A DNA stretch of 64,000 bases from Lepus europaeus (Eukaryota > Chordata > Mammalia > Lagomorpha > Leporidae). The translations under genes and the position numbers were made by a program. The stretch spans positions 90,442,462 through 90,506,461 of the forward strand of contig NC_084834.1 in NCBI RefSeq assembly GCF_033115175.1, given 5' to 3'. Under the pieces are notes generated by a model that made no database searches, was not told the DNA's origin, and worked only from the letters and a program-made list of their open reading frames with translations. This document shows, one piece after another, positions 1-13,400 of this stretch (position 1 is the stretch's first letter; every line of letters begins with the position of its first letter).

Positions 1-86
1 CAGGCAGTGGCTTTACCTGCTACCCCACAGTGCTGGCCCTCTATAACTCTTTCAAAACAAATCTTTAAAACAAACAAAAAAAAGAA
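1..86. repeat. CSINE ends at the left window edge
   Basis: Bases 1-39 are the head of a minus-oriented copy, cut by the edge ('CACAGTGCTGGCCC'). Bases 40-86 look like the tail of a plus-oriented copy ('AACTCTTTCAAA'). Confidence 0.7.
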
Positions 87-878
87 AATAGAATTCATGG
101 AAAAAGTTTTAAAAGATCTAAAATGGAAACAAATATGGAAATAATTATAATATCATTCAATAAAAAGAAACAAATTTGCAAATGTGGCTCACATTATAAA
201 TTCATCAAAAGTTATCTGGGTAGAAACGTCTGGTAAGCCTTATTGTGTTATTTAAGGAAATTTTGAAAGCTTCTTTTAATAAGCCTTAGACGAACAAATC
301 CATCCATCACAAATACATATTGTAAAAATAGTTTTCTTCTTGAATTACTTTACAAAACAAGCATGTGATACAGACACCTAAAGTAACTAACTGGAGAAAT
401 TACCGAGGCAATCAAGAGACTACTTCTAAGTAGTCGCTAGGGGGCAGATGTGGCACAGCGGGTTAAGTTGTCACACGGTAGTCGCTGGATATTAACTTGA
501 TGCCTTTGTCACTCAGGAGAAAGACATTCACACAGAACCTATGTCAGCCGAGAATGGTTATTTTTAACAGTTAATTCCAAAGTCTCCTAACTATTAATGG
601 TGGTCCTGGGCACAGGGTTAGCCAGGCATTTTCTACTTGATCATTCTGTATTATAGCACATTCAGTACTTGTTGCCTGTTTACCAGTGTATGCATATACT
701 ACTTTTGTAGGCAGATAAAAATCAAGGCATTTTTAAAATAAATTTTGAGTGCTTTATCCTAAGAATAAATCAACAATGAGAAAGTACCAACATACGACTA
801 ACTGGTTTATGAGTTTGGTAACAAACAGCTAAAACAAGAAGATGCACAAAGCACACTGCATATATTTAATGGAATTAC
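87..878. other. HELQ intron 15 sequence
   Basis: AT-rich intron with no recognised gene. The only repeat seen is a short CSINE head-like fragment at 444-485 ('GTGGCACAGCGGGTTAAG'). Confidence 0.6.
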
Positions 879-1052
879 CTCACAGAAATGTAACACACAA
901 GATGAGAATGAGGCAGCTCCGGTGAGAAGATTTTGTATGTATCCTCGAGGCATGTTAAATTTTTCAGACACACTCCAAACGTTGGTCTCTTTGAGCAGGG
1001 TATAAAGAACAAAAGACAAGTACAGTCGGTTGACAATGTTCTTGTCCACCTT
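879..1052 (-). CDS. HELQ: HELQ coding exon 15 (last one inside the window)
   Basis: A 174-bp exon (58 codons) encoding [20 protein letters not shown], then [18 protein letters not shown] and ending LHFCE. Phase 0, donor GAG|GTAATT. The remaining C-terminal exons would lie left of position 1; the 878 bases left of this exon contain no further HELQ coding match. Confidence 0.95.
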
Positions 1053-4000
1053 CTGGAAAGACAAATTTGTGCACATGTTGAATCTACTAAAAATGCATGT
1101 CATATTCAAACTGGACCAAAGGTAGAGTAGAGAAACTTCTGTTACAGGAAAGCAAGGATAGGATGACTCCATAGAAGCAAAACTAATGTCTAACACATGT
1201 ATTTTAGATGAATTCAAAGTGAGTATCATTTTCCAATTATAAAAAAGAAAAAGAAAAAGACATGTAGAGGCAGCTGTTTGGCTTAGCAGTAAGATGCCCA
1301 CATCCTGCACCTCAGTGCCTGATTCCCAGTTCCAACCCCTGATTTCAGCTACTTGCTAATGTGGATCCTCTGGGAGGCAGCAGAGATAGCTCAACCACCC
1401 AAGAGGGAGATTCTGACTGAGTTCTTGGCTCAGAGCTTTGGCCCAGTCCAGCCTGGGCTGTTGCAGCCATTTGGGGAGTGAACCAGTGGGTGAGAGCACT
1501 TTCTGAGTATCTCTGTTAAGAAAGAAAGAAAAGAATTGTAAAGGAAGGAAGAACACTTTTTCCCAGTTTAATTTCCTTCTATAGGGGCTGCAGTGGGTTG
1601 AAAGGCACTCCACCCCCCCACCCCCCCCAATTATGTGTTCAAGTCCTGGTCCCAGGTACCTGTCAATGTGACCTTATTTGGGAACAGGATCTTTAGACAT
1701 GTAACTAGTTGAGAGTCTCTAAGTGAAATCATTCTGGATTTACAGCGGGCCCTAAATTGTGTAAGAAGAGGTAAGGACGCAGAGAGGAAGGCAATGTGAG
1801 GAGGAAGGCAGAGGCTGGAGGGATGCGTGTAGAAGCTGAGGGAGGTGAAGGACTGCTGGCCAGCACCAGGGGCTAGAGAAGCACCGGGCGTTTCCTTCTT
1901 CAGAGCCTCTCTCGCTCTCTTTTTTAAAATATTTATTTATTTATTTGAAAGCTAAGAGTTACAGAGAGGCAGAGGCAGAGAGAGAGGCAGACACAGAGGT
2001 CTTCCTTCTTTTTGGTTCACTCCCTAGATGGCCGCAACGGCAGGAGCTGGGCCAATCTGAAGTCAGGAGCCAGGAGCTTCTTCCGGGTTTCCCACGCGGG
2101 TTCAGGGGCCCAAGCACTTGGGCCATCTTCTACTGCTTTCCCAGGCCACAGCAGAGAGCGGGAACAGAAGAGGAGCAGCCAGGACTCAAACTAGCACCCA
2201 TATGGGATACCAACACTGCAGGCAGCAGTTTAACCTGCTACACCCCAGTGCCGGCCCCCAAGAGCCTCTTGAAGGAATCAGGGTAGCTGCTCTCTTGATT
2301 TCAGACTTCTTTTTTTTTTTTTTTAATAGAAAACTTTTATTTAATAAATATAAATTTCATAAGTACAACTTTTGGATTATAGCGGTTTCCCCCCCATACC
2401 TGCCCTCCCACCCACAAACCATCCTACTTCCTACTCCCTCTCCCAACCCATTCTTCATTAAGATTCATTTTTAATTATATTTATATACAGAAGATCAAAT
2501 CTATACTAAGTAAAGATTTCAACAGTTTGCAACAGACACACAAAGTATAAAGTACTGTTTGAAGACTAGTTTTACTGTTAATTTTCATAGTATACACATT
2601 AAGGACAGAGGTGCTACATGGGGAGCAAGTGCACAGTGACTCCCATTGTTGATTTTACTCCCATTGTTGATTTTATTTATGACTTCAGTAATCACCCAAG
2701 GCTCTTGTCATGAGCTGCCAAGGCTATGGAAGCCTCTTGAGTTCACAAACTCTGACCTTATTTGGACAAGGCCATTATCAAAGTGGAAGTTCTCTCCTCC
2801 CTTCAGAGAAAGGTACCTCCTTCTTTGATGGTCCCTTCTTTCCACCGGGATCTCACTCACAGAGATCTTTCATTTAGGTCATTTTTTGCCAGAGTGTCTT
2901 GGCTTTCTATGCCTGAGATACTCTCATGGGCTTTTTAGCCAGATCTGAATGCCTTAAGGGCCGATTCTGAGGCCAGAGTGCTGTTTAGGGCATTGGCCAT
3001 TCTATGAGTCTGCTGTGTGGCCTGCTTCCCATGTTGGATTTTTCTCTCCTTTTTAATTCTATCAGTTGTTATTAGCAGACACTAGTCTTATTTATGTGAT
3101 CCCTTTGACACTTAATCCTATCTTTATGATCAGTTATGAACTTAAACTGATCACTTTAACTGGTAAGAATGGCATGGGTACCTGCCAACTTAATGGGATT
3201 TGGAGTCCCATGGCAAGTTTTTAGCTTTACCCTTAGGGTTAAGTCTGAGGGAGTGTGAAAATTTACTGTTCTCATAAGATATTTCATATGTATGTTATTT
3301 GGTGAACAGTTCCAAATTAATAATGATTTGGTTTCATTTTACAATTATCTTATTATTTTTTATTTATTTTAAATGCAGAACAACAGAGAAACAGACTGAC
3401 AGAAGGAGATCTTACATCTGCTGGTTCACTCCTCAAATGAACACAATGGCATAGGTTGGGCCAGGCTGAGACCAGAAACCTGGGACTCCATCTAGGATTT
3501 TCACATGGCGACAGGGGCCCAATATGACCTGCTGTATTCCCAGGTAAATGAGCAGGGAGCTGGTTCAGAAACAGAGCAGCCAGGACTTGAACTGGCACTC
3601 CAATATAGAATGACAGCATTGCAAATGGTAGCTTAATCCACTGTGTCACAGTGTCAGCCCCTCATTTACATTTTAGAGTTTGATATAAAAGATTTGTTTT
3701 AAAATATATTCTTATTCAAAATTTTTGAAAGCCTAAACAACACAGCCATTTCTGAAGTAAGAGATAATATCTAAAAAGTGTAGTAATGTGAATGCTTAGG
3801 TATCATATATTTTTAGTTTTATGATATAGCAATGCATGGGTCAGCTGCACCCTTCAATTCAAATGCAAGAAAATGTCATCTTCCAGTTCTCAAAATGAAA
3901 TCAGTATTGTCTGTATATTGTAAATTTAAAAGAAATGGTAGCCAAGATAATTATTTTCAATGAGTACTGGATTGTCAAGGAAAATTAAAAATGACAAAAG

Positions 4001-7000
4001 GTATATAATAAAAGGGAAAATTAACTTGGAGAATCTGAAGGTTTAGTTACCAAAGAATTGTTTCCAATTCTTTCAAAGTTAGTGCATGCAATAGACGCTT
4101 GCTTCATGCCCACTGAGTGAATGTTGAAACACCAACATAAGCTATCACCCAAAAGAATATTAGCTTACCCACTTCTACCTTCTGAAATGCTTTATGTATG
4201 GTAAGTACTAGACTGGAAGATCTCTGAAGACAACAAACAACAACCAAAAGATACCCAACAACAAAAAATCATACACTTCTGTTGCTTAGAAGTATTTTAA
4301 ATTGAAAAATATAAATTATATTAATTTAAAGAAAAATATGTGGAAATGAGATGAAATCAATAAAGGAAATCATATAATGGTACTAAGTTTGTTGAATGAA
4401 CTTAGTTCACTATTTAGGAAGAAAAATGTTACAATACCTTTCTGATGGCTTGACCGGATGCCTTCTTCCCAATAAAGCTTTCAGAGACTCCAAGACGAGA
4501 AGCTACGCTTTGTTCTGCGGGACTGAGCTGGCTAAACTACATAGTAAATACATGGAAAAATCAAATTGTAACTTTTAAAAATCTGTTCTTTGAAAGAAAT
4601 CTAGTATGATATCACTTTGTTATAATTGAGAGGGACATGAAAATTACATAAATGTGTTTACAATACTGCAAGTTTTGGAAAGGTATTATTACAATATAAT
4701 TTTTTTTTGACAGGCAGAATTAGACAGTGAGAGAGAGAGAGAGACAGACAGAGAGAAAGGTCTTCCTTCTGTTGGTTCACCCCCCCCAAATGGCTGCTAT
4801 GGCCGGTGCACCGTGCTGATCCGAAGCCAGGAGCCAGGTGCTTCCTCCTGGTCTCCCATGCGGGTGCAGGGCCCAGGCACTTGGGCCATCCTCCACTGCC
4901 TTCCTGGGCCACAGCAGAGAGCTGGCCTGGAAGGGGAGCAACTGGGACAGAATCCAGCGCCCCAACCAGGACTAATTACTTAGAGATCGTCACTATGTGA
5001 TTATGTTTAATACTGGAGGTGGCTGGGGGGGAAGGAAAAGTGGAAAAAACTTTGAAACTAGCCACATTATAAACTATTACTTAAGAACTTATTATAATGA
5101 CTTCATTGCAGGAAGTCACTTTCCTGTGATTAATGCTATATTCTGGGGTGAGTGTTTGGGTGAGTGCTTAAGATACCCATGTCTCATGTCAGAGTGCCTG
5201 GGACTGAGTCCAAGCTCTGGGTCCTGAGTCCAGCTTACTGCTTATGCAGACCCTGGGAGGCAGTGATGATGGCTCATGTCATTGAGTTCCTGCCATCCAC
5301 ATAGGAGATTTGGATTGTGTTCCTAGGTCCTAGCATTGGTCTGGCCCAGCCCTGGCTATTGTGGACATTTAGGGAGTAAACCCATGGATGGGAGCACTCT
5401 CTGTATCTCTCTATCCGATCTTTTTTTCTCTGTCTCTATCTCTTTGCCTCTCAAATTTTTTAAAGCTGTATACTATTTCTGCTTAATATATGTTCATACA
5501 GATAGCCTGTTCACAATACAATCATAATAGTTTGACATCTACCACGGGGTTTTGCAACACGTAGGGCCAGTTCCAACATGCTGCTGGTGATAAAATCAAT
5601 ATTCATTGTAGGTACTGACATCATTGGGCTTGGCATATCATCATAGTTGGCTCTGATAGAGCTCTCATATAATTAAACTCTCAATCATCAGCAATGGCTT
5701 TCACTTTTTCCTAAACACTGTAGGCATTACCAAACACAGTGGTCAACAAATCATAACAGCAACTGCATTTAGAAGAATGGGACTAGAGAATCCTTTTTTC
5801 TTTTTTCCACCTTTATTTTTGTGATAATGAATATGCTTATATTTAACAGAGAAGTGATATTTAAATTAAACAAACCCAAAATAGTGTTGCCAATGATTGG
5901 ATAAAGAAAATGGGATACACACACACACACACACAAGTGCATGCACAGGAAAACTACTCAGCCATAAAAAAGGATGAAATCCTGTCTTTTGCAACAAAAT
6001 GGATGCAACTGGTAATTATTATGCTTAGTGAAATAAGCCAATCCAAAAAAGAGAAATGTGTTTTTTCTGATTTGTGGTAGTTAATATATACAGTTAAAAA
6101 AAAAGTAAGGTATTTGAGTGAAACTGACATCTTGAGATTGAATTATGTTTATAGCCTTTGTTTATGCTCCTGAGGAAAAGTGGTCTTTCTACTTTCTACC
6201 TATTCAATTTTTTATTTAGTAGAGGATTAAGCTTGTGATTATAAAGTAACTTGCAAGTATGCTATTCCAAAAATTTAGAAAAACAAAAAAGGAAGGAAGA
6301 GGGAGGATAGGAGGGAAGGAGGGGGGAGGGTGGGGAGTATCATTATGTTCTTAAAACTATATATATGAAATACATGAAATTTGTTATCTTTATATAAATA
6401 TTTACATTTCTTTAAAAAAACACTAAAAGACAAATGTCCAATTTCAAATATATTTCAACACAGAAAAAAAGTGAATAATCATTTCACAAAAATCATACCA
6501 TCACTAATAAACTAAGTAGCCTCAATCGAAAAATCTGTTCTCACCTGCCTGAAGTATACCATCCAGTCTGGGTCACACTGGGGAACCAGGTCATAGGGAG
6601 TTGTTAGGTAGATGAGATGGAGAAAGCTTTCCAGCACAAGGCCTTCAAGACCTTTCTTCAAGTCTCTGTAGAGAATGTCACAATAAGCTAAATCTATAGT
6701 TCCTAAAAGAAAGACACAAAGATATCATCCATCACCATCTAATTACTAGAGGAGGAAAGAGATTATTTTAAGTCAAGTCTCATTTAGAAGTTACCCGAGG
6801 GGCTGGTGTTGCGGCACAGAGAGTTAAGCCACACTCCGATATGTAGTATCCCATATGAGCACCAGTTCAAGTCCCAGCTGCTGCACTTCTGATCCAGCTC
6901 CCTGCTAATGGCCTGGGAAAGCAGTAGAAGATGGCCCAAGTCCCTAGGGCCCTGCCATCCATGTGGGAGATCTGGATGATGTTTCTGGCACCTGGCTTTG

Positions 7001-7413
7001 GCCTGGTCCAGACCTGGCTGTTGAATTCACACCAGGAGTAAACCAGTATATGGAAGATCTCTCTCTCTGTTTGTCTCTCTCTCTCACTGTAATTCTGCCT
7101 CTCAAATAAAAAAATAAATAAATCTTCTAAAAATAAAGATGATGCTGGTGTTGTGGTACAGTGGGTAAACCGCTGCCTGTGACAACAACAGCATCCCACA
7201 TGGACACTTGTTTGTGTCCTGGCTGCTCCACTTCCAGTCCAGTTCCCTCTAATGGCCTGAGAAAACCTGTAGAAAATATCTCAAGTGTTTGAAACCTTGC
7301 CTCCAACATGGGAGACTCAGATGAAGCTCCTGGATCCTGGCTTCAGCCTGGCTAAACCTTTGCTCTTCTTTTTCTTTTCTTTTTTTTTTTTTTCTTTTTG
7401 ACAGGCAGAGTGG

Positions 7414-7448
<35 letters not shown>

Positions 7449-10400
7449 TCTTCCTTTGCCGTTGGTTCACCCTCCAATGGCTGCCGTGGCCTGTGCACTG
7501 CGCTGATCCGAAGGCAGGAGCCAGGTACTTACGCTGGTCTCCCATGGGGTGCAGGGCCCAAGGACTTGGGCCATCCTCCACTGCCTTCCCGGGCCATAGC
7601 AGAGAGCTGGCCTGGAAGAGGGGCAACTGGGACAGAATCCAGCACCCCGACCGGGACTAGAACCGGTGTGCTGGCACCGCTAGGCGGAGGATTAGCCTGT
7701 TGAGCCACGGCGCCGGCCAACCTTTGCTCTTGCAGTCACCTGGAGAGTGAAACAGTGGATGGAAGATCTCTGTCTCTCCCTCTCTCTTGGTAATTTTGAC
7801 TTTCAAATAAATAAATATTTAAAAAAATAAAATGAAGAAGTTATCCAAATGCAGCAAGAAGTTTTCAAAATCTTCTATTATTCAATCTCCTATATAACTA
7901 GGAGACTATTCTGCTGTTATGAGGGCACTTTTCCATGAAAAAATTGGAATTGAAAGATAAATTTGGTGTAATTTTTTGAACTCCATCTATAGTTTTTCCA
8001 ACAATACACATTTCCACAAACTATTTGCAGACCCCTTATATGCATCAATATTTAATGAGGATGCACCTTCTGATCTAACTATGCTTTGGAAGCTAACCCA
8101 GAGAAACATTTCTACATGTATCTAAAAATACACAGAGATGTTCATATAGCCTTGTTTATAACAGAAAAATCAGAAACAATGCAAATGGCCATCGATAGGG
8201 TAACTGTTAAATACATTATATTATATCCCTACCATTGGGGGAAAAAAAAAAGAGATTTTCATGATATTTTATAAATGAGAAAAACAAGTTGCAAAAACTA
8301 TTGATATCATGGTCTCCTTAAAAAATAAACTATGTGCGTATGTGTGTAACAACACACACACACACATTCATATGCATAAAGATATTTGGAAGGATATATA
8401 TTTAAATTACATATTATACAATATATAATACATATTATATATATATATATAAATTGCTAACCTTGGTAGCCTCTGAGAGGATGGAAATGGAACAAGAGTA
8501 TGTGACTTCCCTTAACATGGTCCTGAGTTCTTAGGATTTTTTTTTTTTAGCAACAGACGTGTATTTTTTTATTGAGTAATGAAAATGTAACCATTAAGAC
8601 TCTATTCACTGTCTGAGATATTATACTAAGCAAAAAAGCTAACCGCCATAAATGACAGGAATGACTATTTTAAAAAATACCCTGTGTCTATGCATGTATT
8701 GTGCATTGAAGTGAAACGCACAGAAAAGGTCTGAAAAGACAGACATCCAATTGCTATTCTTGGTACAACTTTAATATCTGTGTGGCTGCTGGGGAAGAGG
8801 CATGTAAACAAGGGATGGACATAGTTTTCTCTGTATAATTATGCAATATTATAATTATTTATAATACAAAACACTTTTCAAGGTTTCAAAGTTGAAGTGC
8901 TTTATCAGTTTGTAAGATTAAAGTTATTGATTTGAAATTACAAATCTAATTTAAAGAAAGGGAATAATTTAACTTCTATTTCTAATGCATTTCCTCAGCT
9001 TAATAATGAGATTTAGGTAAACACCACCCCTCCTTTTTTTTTTGGTAAGCATTTTATTTATTTGAGAAGTAGAGTTACAGACATTGAAAGGGAGAGACAG
9101 AGAGAAAGGTCTTCCATCTACTGGTTCACTCACCACATGGCCACAACAGCAGGAGCTGGGCCAATCCAAAGCCAGGAGCTTCTTCTGGGTCTCCTACATG
9201 GCCCCAGGGGCCCAAGCACTTGGGCCATCTTCTGCTGCTTTCCCAGGCCACAGCAGAGAACTGGATCAGAAGAAGAGCAGCTGGGACTAGAACTGGCATC
9301 CATATGGGATGCCAGCACTGCAAGCAGAGCATTAACCTAATACACCACGGCCCCAGCCCCTAAACTCACCCTTAAAAGAAGCTCGTCCCAGTTTTGTAAT
9401 GTGAAAATCACATCGGCACTCTTCTTCAGAGTTATTAATAGTGTCTTTCTGTAGGAGTCCTTTCTCTGTCAGGTGTCTCAGTGACTCGACAGTTACTTCC
9501 CAGAGACTCTTTTCTTTCAATAAAATCTTTTGCTGAACACCAAAAAATGTACCATTCATAAAGTGATGAATGTCACCAAGATTTGTTGCAATCTGAAACA
9601 GTTAAGGAACTATTGGAGCACTTTCCTTAATTCAAGGCATCACTCTGCGCATTAATCAAGAGGACTCATTTCTAGAAGTTATTTCAACAAGAAATTAGTG
9701 TAAAATCTACATGATTGTATACCTATATCAAGAGAATTCTATAGTAGCATTTTTAAAATTAAGGAAAGAAAAACCAATTTAAGGGAGGAGACAGTTGCCA
9801 TATTCATGCTTTTCATGGGAACATGTACATACTTTTCAATCAAAAAACCCCTGAGTTTTAAAATAATTTTTTTTTCTTTTTTTTGACAGGCAGAGTTAGA
9901 CAACAAGAGAGAGACAGAGAGAAAGGTCTTCCTTCCATTGGTTCACCCCCCAAATGTCTGCTATGGCTGGTGTGCTGTGGCCAGCGCGCTGCACCGATCC
10001 AAAGCCAGGAGCCAGGCACTTCCTCCTGGTCTCCCATGCAGGTACAGGGTCCAAGCACTTGGGCCATCTTCCACTGCCTTCCCAGGCCACAGCAGAAAGC
10101 TGAATTGGAAGAGGGGCAACCGGGACAGAATCTGGCACCCCAACCAGGACTAGAATCCGGGGTGCCAGTACCACAGGCGGAGGATTAGCCAAGTGAGCCG
10201 CGGCGCCAGCCTTTAAAATAATTTTTCATACTATCTCCAAAGTTGTGCTCTGTTCATTGCTCAACCAGTTTTCATGAATTCCCAGGAATCCTCTTTTCAC
10301 CCCTTTCTACTCACTTGTGAAGGCCTCTTCTTAGCTCCAAATATTGCAATAAAAATAAAAAAAAGAACATGGAAAACACAACTGAAAGACTCCACTCATA

Positions 10401-13400
10401 CAGGATCAGGCAATATTTTGCTTGAAATTTCATATAAAAATGAATAGCCATTTTCTATCTCTTTTTGTCTCTTTCTTTTCCTTCTTTTTCCTGTTCTTTC
10501 ACTGCCTTGTCCTCTGCTCCCCTCCCTCCATTCATTATTTACAACTGACAGTGGCAATCATAAGGAGCACTCTCCATCTGGTGTTCAGATGTACAGTTGA
10601 TTCTGAATTATAAAATCTTTTATTAGCCAATTGCAATGAAATCATGCTATACTAAAACACAGTCAGTCAATCAATATATTTCTGTCATAATTCTAATGAT
10701 GTTTCAATAGAAAGTATTTATTTCATATTAAGCCAGTATAAGGGCTAACAGAAAATATTTAGAGGTATAGATATTTGCAATTGCTTCTCCCTTTCAATAA
10801 AAATGATTCTCAATACAGCAATCAATTAAGCTAAACTTATACTTTTAAGCTATCCAAGTATTCATTCTCAGTTAGCAGGTTATTAATGTACTCAGTTTCT
10901 ATATTTTTCCTACCTGATTATAGTAGGGGCCAGATTTGGGAGAGAGGGCTTTATTTGATCTCTCTACCTACCATCATGTTATCTTCTGTATCTTCCTCAT
11001 TGAAAAACTTCTGACAGAGTAATTTAAATCCACCAGGCCAGCCTGTCTCTGGCCTCAGCAGCTTCTCAAAGTGGAGTTCTCCACTGATGTCCCAAACTGC
11101 AAGTGCATCCAAGCCCAACTTCAAAGTCAATTCCACTAATTCAAGTATTTGCTCAGTGCTAACCACATGCCAAGCACTGCAGAAGGCACTGGGATTCAGA
11201 GATCAATGAAAGCAAACATGGACTCTGCTTCCACAGGGCTTACATTCCAGGAAAGGAACACTAGCCATTAGTAACATATTAACAACAATCACTGGTTGGC
11301 ACTGCAAAGGGCAGGGAATGTGGTTCTACATAGCACCTAACAATAGGATGGACTCAGAGGCATAGGGGAAGCTTCCATGAGGAAGCAAATGGTTAAACTA
11401 AAATCCGAAGGTTTAGTAAGGGTTAGCTAGACCAAGAGTGTGCTGAGAGTGAAGCTGGAGAGGAAAGATGGGGATGTTCCAGGCTTAAGGAGCACTGGGA
11501 TATGGTGTCTGAGAAGTGAAAACAGTGTGGAGTGAGAGTGTAAGAGGGCTGGAGAAGGAGGAAGCTGGATAAAGAGGCATAGGCCCCACCTCCCACAGCT
11601 AGCAATGAGAAGGAATTTGGGCTTAATCCTAAGAGCAATGGGAAACCACTGACAAAGTTTAAGTAGAAGAGAGTAATGTAGCCAGAGTCACATTTTGAGA
11701 ACATCATTCTTTGTGAAGAATTATTCACAGGGCATGTGGGTAGGCAGGGCAAAGTGGCTGCAGAGACCATTAGGAGATTATGATCAAGTTCCAAGCAGGC
11801 CACACAACCCACTTCTCTTTCCCTCCACTCTTAATCTGTAAAATAGGAATTACAGGGCCGGCGCCGTGGCTCAACAGGCTAATCCTCCGCCTTGCGGCGC
11901 CGGCACACCGGGTTCTAGTCCCGGTCGGGGCACCGATCCTGTCCCGGTTGCCCCTCTTCCAGGCCAGCTCTCTGCTGTGGCCAGGGAGTGCAGTGGAGGA
12001 TGGCCCAAGTGTTTGGGCTCTGCACCCCATGGGAGACCAGGAGAAGCACCTGGCTCCTGCCATCGGAACAGCGCGGTGCGCCGGCCGCAGCGCGCTACCG
12101 CGGCGGCCATTGGAGGGTGAACCAACGGCAAAGGAAGACCTTTCTCTCTGTCTCTCTCTCTCACTGTCCACTCTGCCTGTCAAAAATAAAAAAAAAAAAA
12201 AAATAAAAAAAATAAAAATAAATAAAAAAAAAAAAAAGAAAAAGAAAAAAAAAAATAGGAATTACATTCCTTAATTCAAAGGGGTACAAGGACAGATGAA
12301 AAAACATGCAAAACATGGATTGTGAAAAAGAAACAATAATTGGAGGTTCCCTGGATTGTCTGGCCCAACAACTGTCATATTCTCTTATTAATTCTAAAGT
12401 TTCCTTTCCTTCTGTCAAAGTGTGGATTCAGTGCTTCCAGGGAAGTTCACCTCTGCCCTCCTGCCCCTCACAGTGCCCAAGTCATGGATCTTGCCTTCTT
12501 CCCTCTCACCTGTGTCCCATCTGGCTGTGCCTACTCAGAGGACTCGACATCTGCTCCCATTCCAAGGGTTGGAATAACTCTGGTTATTGATCCTGTCTAG
12601 AATGTCGGCCTCCTTCCACAACTCTAGTGCTGTTGTGAACCCCACCTCACAATGCCGGAGGAGCCCTGGTGGCCTGACTTCCTCAGAACTGGACCCAGCA
12701 GCTTGAGTTCTGTCCCATCTGGGCAGGCTTGGATGACAACTCCCTTCCTGTTCATCTCAACTGACTGCTGCCTGGACTTCTTGCCGCTGTGGAGCAGCAG
12801 GTTAATGCCCTGGCCTGAAGCACCAGCATCCCATATGGGCACCAGTTCGAGACCTGGCTGCTCCACTTCCAATCCAGCTCTCTGCTATGGCCTGGGAAAG
12901 CAGTAGAAGATGGTCCAAGTCCTTGGGCCCTTGCACTCGCGTGGGAGACCCGGAAGAAGCTCCTGGCTCCTGGCTTCAGATCAGCGCAGCTCCAGCCATT
13001 GTGGCTGATTGGGGAGTGAACCACTGGATGGAAGACCTCTCTCTCTGTCTCTGCCTCTCCTCTCTCTGTGTAACTCTTTCAAATAAATAAATAAAGTCTT
13101 TAATATAAAAAACAGAATTTGAATAAAAGCATGCAGTTGAAACTGTTCTCCACGGCCAGACTGATAAAATCCTGCTTTTGTGGCCAAACTAGTTTCCCCT
13201 GTCTGCCAATCAACTCTGAGTGCTCTGGTCTCAAGTGAAGTCCCACTTCCTTCCTAATTCCATTGCCTTTTTGCTGGGTTCTTAACTCATGACATGTATG
13301 TTTGTTAGATACAAGTATTATGAATATATTCCCCCATCTGTGGATGGCTTTTTCTTTGTTTGTTTTTTTTTTTTTTTTTGGCATTGCCTTTTGAAGAGAA

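Noticed and set aside
2646-2828. Short open frame in the L1 3' UTR as a peptide gene
   Set aside because: It lies wholly in non-coding L1 tail and is not kept in the related copy at 32,790-33,527.
4396-4578. Plus-strand 60-codon open frame at HELQ exon 14
   Set aside because: It is the antisense shadow of the exon, whose minus-strand reading matches HELQ exactly.
11780-12274. Long open frames (up to 160-200 codons) on both strands over young CSINEs, e.g. 11,780-12,274, 23,434-23,982 and 54,993-55,616
   Set aside because: The same protein words ([31 protein letters not shown]) recur at every CSINE copy. They are translated SINE sequence, not genes.
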